From Rathayibacter tritici (GTDB lineage: Bacteria > Actinomycetota > Actinomycetes > Actinomycetales > Microbacteriaceae): 33,511 nucleotides of DNA. Shown in pieces: positions 30,390 to 33,511 of this stretch. The notes below the pieces were generated by a model. That model was not told where the DNA came from and made no database searches. It was given only the letters and a program-made list of their open reading frames with translations. The DNA lies in NCBI RefSeq assembly GCF_002932875.1, contig NZ_PSWS01000006.1, forward strand, positions 1 through 33,511, given 5' to 3'. Position 1 is the first letter of the stretch. Each line of letters starts with the position of its first letter. The position numbers and the translations under genes were made by a program.

Positions 30390-31721
30390 GTGGATCTCGA
30401 CACCCTCCTCAACATCGGCCTCGTTGTGCTGTTCGTCCTGCTCGGAGGCGTCTTCGCGGGCACCGAGATGGCCATCGTCAGCCTCCGCGAGAGCCAGGTC
30501 CGCGCGATCGAGGCCGGCAGCGAGCGCGGGCGGAGGATCGCCGAGCTCGTCCGCAACCCCAACACCTTCCTCTCTGCCGTGCAGATCGGCGTCACACTCG
30601 CCGGCTTCTTCTCCTCGGCGTACGGCGCCTCGACCATCGCGCCCGACCTCGTCCCGCCGCTGGAATCACTCGGCCTCTCCGCTGGCGCCGCGTCCACCGT
30701 CGCGCTTATCCTGATGACCCTCGTCATCGCCTACCTGTCGCTGGTGCTGGGCGAGCTGGTCCCCAAGCGCCTTGCGATGCAGAAGTCGGTCGCGTTCACC
30801 CGCGCTCTCGCCCCTGCGCTGAACACCCTCGCCCGCCTGATGCGCCCCGTCATCTGGCTGCTGTCCGTCTCCACCGACGCCGTCGTCCGCCTGCTCGGGG
30901 CGGACCCGCGCGAGAAGGGCGCGAGCGTCTCGGCCGACGAGGTGCGCGACATGATCTCGAGCAACACCGAGATCCACGAGGACAACCGCCGCCTTCTCAC
31001 CGACATCTTCCGCGCCGACGACCGCCGCGTGGCCGACGTGATGCGCCCCCGCCCGGACGTCGACGTCCTCCGCGGCGGCCTCAGCGTGGCCGAGGGCTAC
31101 GCTGCGGTCCTTGACCAGCCGCACTCGCGCTACCCGGTCGTCGGCGACGACTTCGACGACGTGCTCGGCTTCGTGCACGTGCGCGACCTGATGTCCGCGT
31201 TCCCGGAGGCGGGCCGCGCCGGTACCGCGAGCAGCGTCGCCGAGATCACCCGTCCGATCCTCGCCGTCCCTGGCACCACGAAGGTGCTCTCCGCCCTGCG
31301 CACCATGCGCCAGGACGGGCACCAGATCGCCGTCGTGATCGACGAGTACGGCGGAACCGACGGCATCATCACGCTGGAGGACCTGCTCGAGGAGCTCGTC
31401 GGCGAGATCTACGACGAGTACGACGGCGCCCGCCAGGCGGTCGACGCGAAGGCCGCCGAGCAGCTGCACGACGTCGACGGCGGGATGATCCTCGAGGACC
31501 TCGCGGAACAGTTGGGCATCGAGCTGCCGGAGGGCCCGTACGAGACGGTCGGCGGATTCGTCCTCGACCGGATCGGCCGCGTCGCCGTGGTGGGCGACTC
31601 GGTCGTCGTCGGCGACCACCTGCTCCGGGTGGCCGAAACCGACCGCTACCGCATCTCGAGGCTGACGCTGGTGCCGCAGCCGGCGTCGGAGCCGAGCGAG
31701 CCGACGACGCCCGCCGTCTGA
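30390..31721 (+). CDS. CNNM/CorC-type membrane protein with CBS domains (hemolysin-C family)
   Basis: 443 residues from GTG 30390, chosen because an ideal -10 box lies 7 bp upstream and the first helix starts at once (TLLNIGLVVLFVLLGGVFAG). The DUF21/CNNM transmembrane domain follows (FAGTEMAIVSLRESQVRAIE, FLSAVQIGVTLAGFFSSAYG, LGELVPKRLAMQ). A CBS pair lies at about 210-345 (VADVMRPRPDVDVLRGG, HSRYPVVGDD, QIAVVIDEYGGTDGIITLED, LLEELVGEI), and a CorC_HlyC domain ends the protein (YETVGGFVLDRIGRV). Family members mediate Mg2+/Co2+ efflux or are needed for Mg2+ homeostasis; the old hemolysin name is misleading. In many actinobacteria the gene comes as a pair; here it is single. Confidence 0.93.
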   Translation: MDLDTLLNIGLVVLFVLLGGVFAGTEMAIVSLRESQVRAIEAGSERGRRIAELVRNPNTFLSAVQIGVTLAGFFSSAYGASTIAPDLVPPLESLGLSAGAASTVALILMTLVIAYLSLVLGELVPKRLAMQKSVAFTRALAPALNTLARLMRPVIWLLSVSTDAVVRLLGADPREKGASVSADEVRDMISSNTEIHEDNRRLLTDIFRADDRRVADVMRPRPDVDVLRGGLSVAEGYAAVLDQPHSRYPVVGDDFDDVLGFVHVRDLMSAFPEAGRAGTASSVAEITRPILAVPGTTKVLSALRTMRQDGHQIAVVIDEYGGTDGIITLEDLLEELVGEIYDEYDGARQAVDAKAAEQLHDVDGGMILEDLAEQLGIELPEGPYETVGGFVLDRIGRVAVVGDSVVVGDHLLRVAETDRYRISRLTLVPQPASEPSEPTTPAV

Positions 31722-31791
31722 CGCGCGGATCGGCCTGAGCACTCCTGGGGCAGCCGACTGGTGGGGCGACGGCCCGCTCGAGCAATCAGCC

Positions 31792-32673
31792 CTAGGGCAG
31801 TGGACCCTCCACCCAGCGCGTGGCGACGCGACCGCGGGCGCCGGGCCGCGCGATCCACAGGCCGCCGGCGAACGGATGACGCGCCCGCTCGTCCGCCGAG
31901 AGGTCGCGCGACGCGGAGGTGACGACCGCCACGTCCAGGTCCTCGCCCGCGAAGGCGATGCTGGAGGAGTGCGGCGCGTCGATCCTGATGCCCTCGCCCT
32001 CGACCGGCCGACCGTCTGCCTCGAAAACCCGCACGCCGCTGCCGCCCCAGACCGCCACCCAGACGCGGCCCTCCGCGTCGACAGTCAGCCCGTCGGCGAA
32101 CACACCCTTTCCCTGTGCGACGAACGGCTCGCGCGCGCCGTGCTCGCCGCCCGCGTAGGAGCGGCGGTGGATGACGCCGGACTCGGTGTCGGCCGAGTAC
32201 AGCACGGAGCCGTCGGGTGAGAAGCCGAGGCCGTTCGAGAGCCGCAGGTCCTCGTCGAGTACCGTCACGGATCCGTCGTGCTCGATCCGCAGCAGGACGT
32301 CGTCGCCGGCCGACTCGCCGAGGGTCAGCGAGCCGACGAGGAGGCGGCCCTGCGGGTCGATCGTGCCGTCGTTGAAGCGGTGCCCCTCGGGCAGCAGCTC
32401 GGAGCCGCGAGTGAGCGAGCCGTCGACCTCCAGGATCGCGAGTCGCCGGGTCAGCGCGATGAGCGTCCGCCCGTCGCCCAGCGGCAGTGCGCAGCCGACC
32501 TGCTCGCCGACGTCGGTGCGCGAGATAGCTCCGATCCCCTCGGCGGTGACGGGCGCAGAGAGGACGGCACCCGCCTCGATGTCGACCCAGGTGAGGCGGG
32601 CGGTGTCCGGATCCCAGATCGGTCCCTCACTGAGGACGTAGGTGGGGGTGCCCGCGGGCGTCGCGTCGATCAT
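31792..32673 (-). CDS. SMP-30/gluconolactonase-family sugar lactonase
   Basis: 293 residues from ATG 32673, with GGAGG close upstream. The six-bladed propeller family motifs carry the metal ligands: Glu16 (LSEGPIWD), Asn101 and Asp102 (HRFNDGTIDPQGRLLVGS), Asn147 (LSNGLGFSPDGSVLYSAD) and Asp194 (FADGLTVDAEGRVWVA). GARGRVATRW near the end is a typical closing strand. The enzyme hydrolyses aldonolactones to aldonic acids in the cytoplasm. It lies convergent to the CorC-type gene and could complete the oxidation of a sugar by the aldo/keto reductase and mutarotase 2 kb away (inference). Confidence 0.92.
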   Translation of the reverse strand: MIDATPAGTPTYVLSEGPIWDPDTARLTWVDIEAGAVLSAPVTAEGIGAISRTDVGEQVGCALPLGDGRTLIALTRRLAILEVDGSLTRGSELLPEGHRFNDGTIDPQGRLLVGSLTLGESAGDDVLLRIEHDGSVTVLDEDLRLSNGLGFSPDGSVLYSADTESGVIHRRSYAGGEHGAREPFVAQGKGVFADGLTVDAEGRVWVAVWGGSGVRVFEADGRPVEGEGIRIDAPHSSSIAFAGEDLDVAVVTSASRDLSADERARHPFAGGLWIARPGARGRVATRWVEGPLP

Positions 32674-32679
32674 GCCTCC

Positions 32680-32707
32680 ACGCTAGGCGGCGACAACGGT
32701 GTCTGTA
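32680..32707 (-). promoter_or_regulatory. Candidate promoter of the lactonase gene
   Basis: On the minus strand TTACAG (32707-32702) is separated by 16 bp from TAGCGT (32685-32680), the same -10 hexamer as in the aldo/keto reductase promoter. The leader before ATG would be very short. Confidence 0.35.
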
Positions 32708-32990
32708 ACCGAGGTGGAGAGCACCTCCCGTCCCTTTCCGGCCCGCATCCGGCCCGCCAGCCTCGGTGACGAATACTCAGCCGCTACCGCGAGCGGCGGC
32801 GACGAACGCGGAAGGCGAAGACGCTCTTCATGCTGAGCATCGTCGTCTACCCCATGACGAGGAGCATCTCCCGAGGAGCGTCGCACACTGTACTCTTCGC
32901 GGTCCTCCACTTCTTCGTGGGAACGAGTACGCGGTCATCCCACTTCCCGGAGCACCCGACCTCTCAGCAACACCATCCCCTCGACGGATC
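32708..32990. other. Gene-free stretch between the lactonase and the broken membrane gene
   Basis: I see no supported gene, RNA or repeat here. Open frames on both strands have no ribosome-binding sites, no recognisable motifs and mixed codon use. Base composition is a little less GC-rich than to the left, which suits old intergenic or decayed DNA. Confidence 0.5.
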
Positions 32991-33158
32991 TCATGGGTCT
33001 TGCCGCTGTCGGGCACGATGTCGCCGTCGACCCCACACCGAAATCAGGGCCAGAAGGTGAAGCGCCGGCCAGATGGCAAACATTTGCGCAAATCCCGGCA
33101 CTCGCGCGAGATCCAACGTTTCACTGTCACGAGCATCCAGCCACGTGTATGCGATCAC
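32991..33158 (-). pseudogene. Membrane-protein C-terminal remnant cut by an insertion sequence
   Basis: A minus-strand frame of 55 residues ends at TGA 32991. It begins next to the insertion-sequence border (VIAYTWLDARDSETLDLARV), contains one membrane helix (FAIWPALHLLALISVW) and closes with the basic tail GRRRHRARQRQDP, as expected for the last cytoplasmic segment of a membrane protein. No start codon context exists, and the sequence upstream is the insertion-sequence end. The family is not identified. Confidence 0.45.
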
Positions 33159-33180
33159 TAAGAGCGTTATTCATAAGCAT

Positions 33181-33297
33181 TTACCAGCCGAGTCGGTAAA
33201 GTTCGAGGCGGGTGACGGTGCGAATGAGGTTGGGAAGTTCTGTAAGACGTCCGCGATAGCCGGTCTTGAGGATTTTCCAGTTCTTCCAGTGCGCGAT
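33181..33297 (-). pseudogene. DDE transposase (IS5-like), 3' terminal fragment
   Basis: The minus strand encodes IAHWKNWKILKTGYRGRLTE then LPNLIRTVTRLELYRLGW and a TAA at 33181. This is the characteristic C-terminal end of IS5/DDE_Tnp_4-type actinobacterial transposases (usually HLKNWRIL...YRGRL.ELP..IR.VT.LE..RLG). Only 38 codons remain. The fragment is cut at its 5' side where an IS3-family element begins, so the older element was interrupted. The sequence at about 33159-33180 (AGAGCGTTATTCATAA) may be its terminal inverted repeat. Confidence 0.7.
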
Positions 33298-33298
33298 G

Positions 33299-33511
33299 TG
33301 AGGTGCCCCATTCTTTCTGGACCACCGCGGAATTGGTAGGATTACCGCGATGACCGAAAGGAAGGCCCGGGATGTCCAGTTCCCGTGGGAAGTATTCTCC
33401 GGAGTTCCGCGCGGAGGCAGTGCGCGAGGTGATTGATAGGTCGCGATCCGTCGCGGACGTCGCTCGAGAGCTCGGACTGGTTCCGCAGACCCTCACTAAT
33501 TGGGTGGCTGC
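33299..33511 (+). mobile_element. IS3-family insertion sequence, left end (continues past window)
   Basis: The element appears to begin with TGAGGTGCCCCATTCTTTCT at 33299. TG at the tip and the GCCCC block are usual for IS3-family ends. A possible -10 TAGGAT lies near 33336, followed by an orfA-type transposase start. The exact tip is inferred from where the older transposase fragment stops; the other end is outside the window. Confidence 0.65.
33372..33511 (+). CDS. IS3-family transposase OrfA (partial, runs off the window)
   Basis: The start is ATG 33372 after AAGGAAGG. The 46 visible residues begin MSSSRGKYSPEFRAEAVREV and continue with the HTH VADVARELGLVPQTLTNWV, the standard HTH_Tnp_1 DNA-binding domain of IS3-family OrfA proteins. 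It binds the element's terminal repeats; OrfB with the DDE domain should lie downstream, made by frameshifting. No damage is seen in the visible part, so the element may be active. Confidence 0.9.
   Translation, partial: MSSSRGKYSPEFRAEAVREVIDRSRSVADVARELGLVPQTLTNWVA

Noticed and set aside
30390-31721. Hemolysin toxin
   Set aside because: The DUF21-CBS-CorC architecture is that of metal-homeostasis membrane proteins; the hemolysin label is historical.
32766-33199. Several short frames between the lactonase and the insertion sequences
   Set aside because: No start signals, conflicting frames and no family resemblance; only the minus-strand membrane tail and the transposase end have recognisable protein character.

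Overview
The window is about 33.5 kb of high-GC actinobacterial DNA. Strong G/C preference at third codon positions, many GTG starts, GTGA/ATGA gene overlaps, a DtxR/IdeR-type iron box, DUF222-HNH proteins and the overall gene mix suggest the family Microbacteriaceae (Rathayibacter-like). The genus is inference only. No rRNA, tRNA, CRISPR array or phage structural genes were seen.

Layout. 1-1.0 kb: a gutted divergent pair (MFS exporter and TetR regulator) that lost both 5' halves. 1.1-4.05 kb: a PadR regulator, an ABC1/UbiB-type kinase and a VanY-like peptidase. 4.15-6.25 kb: an AraC regulator and a Tat-exported surface protein with codon use unlike the neighbours. 6.26-9.32 kb: sugar module 1 (LacI, ThuA-like protein, Gfo/Idh/MocA oxidoreductase) with two matching operators. 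9.5-12.4 kb: a TPR-like protein, a YozE-like small protein coupled to a 24-residue peptide, and a type-B carboxylesterase. 12.48-16.42 kb: a siderophore-iron ABC importer (binding protein, two permeases, ATPase) under an iron box. 16.45-16.86 kb: a wrecked short-chain dehydrogenase. 16.92-19.98 kb: sugar module 2, with the same gene types and order as module 1, ending in a strong terminator. 19.99-22.85 kb: a Pro-rich exported protein divergent from an OmpR-type response regulator and its histidine kinase. 22.85-23.47 kb: decayed DNA with an 8-bp repeat and a sugar-permease remnant. 23.47-26.5 kb: a DUF222-HNH protein and an alditol oxidase. 26.5-28.5 kb: two long intergenic palindromes, a ChaB-family protein and an orphan kynureninase. 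28.4-30.24 kb: an aldo/keto reductase, the stump of a LacI regulator and an RbsD/FucU mutarotase behind a doubly-operated promoter. 30.4-32.7 kb: a CNNM/CorC-type CBS membrane protein and an SMP-30 lactonase. 33.0-33.5 kb: nested insertion sequences that broke a membrane-protein gene.

Taken together this is an accessory region dominated by carbohydrate and polyol oxidation: two LacI-ThuA-Gfo modules, alditol oxidase, aldo/keto reductase, mutarotase and lactonase. Iron uptake and envelope functions are interspersed. Gene decay is prominent: at least six broken genes, several of them regulators or transporters. I did not find a clear new defence or mobile system. The most interesting signals are regulatory: paired LacI-type operators, including a pair whose likely regulator has been destroyed; long palindromes; a coupled micro-ORF; and the Pro-rich protein beside the two-component system.
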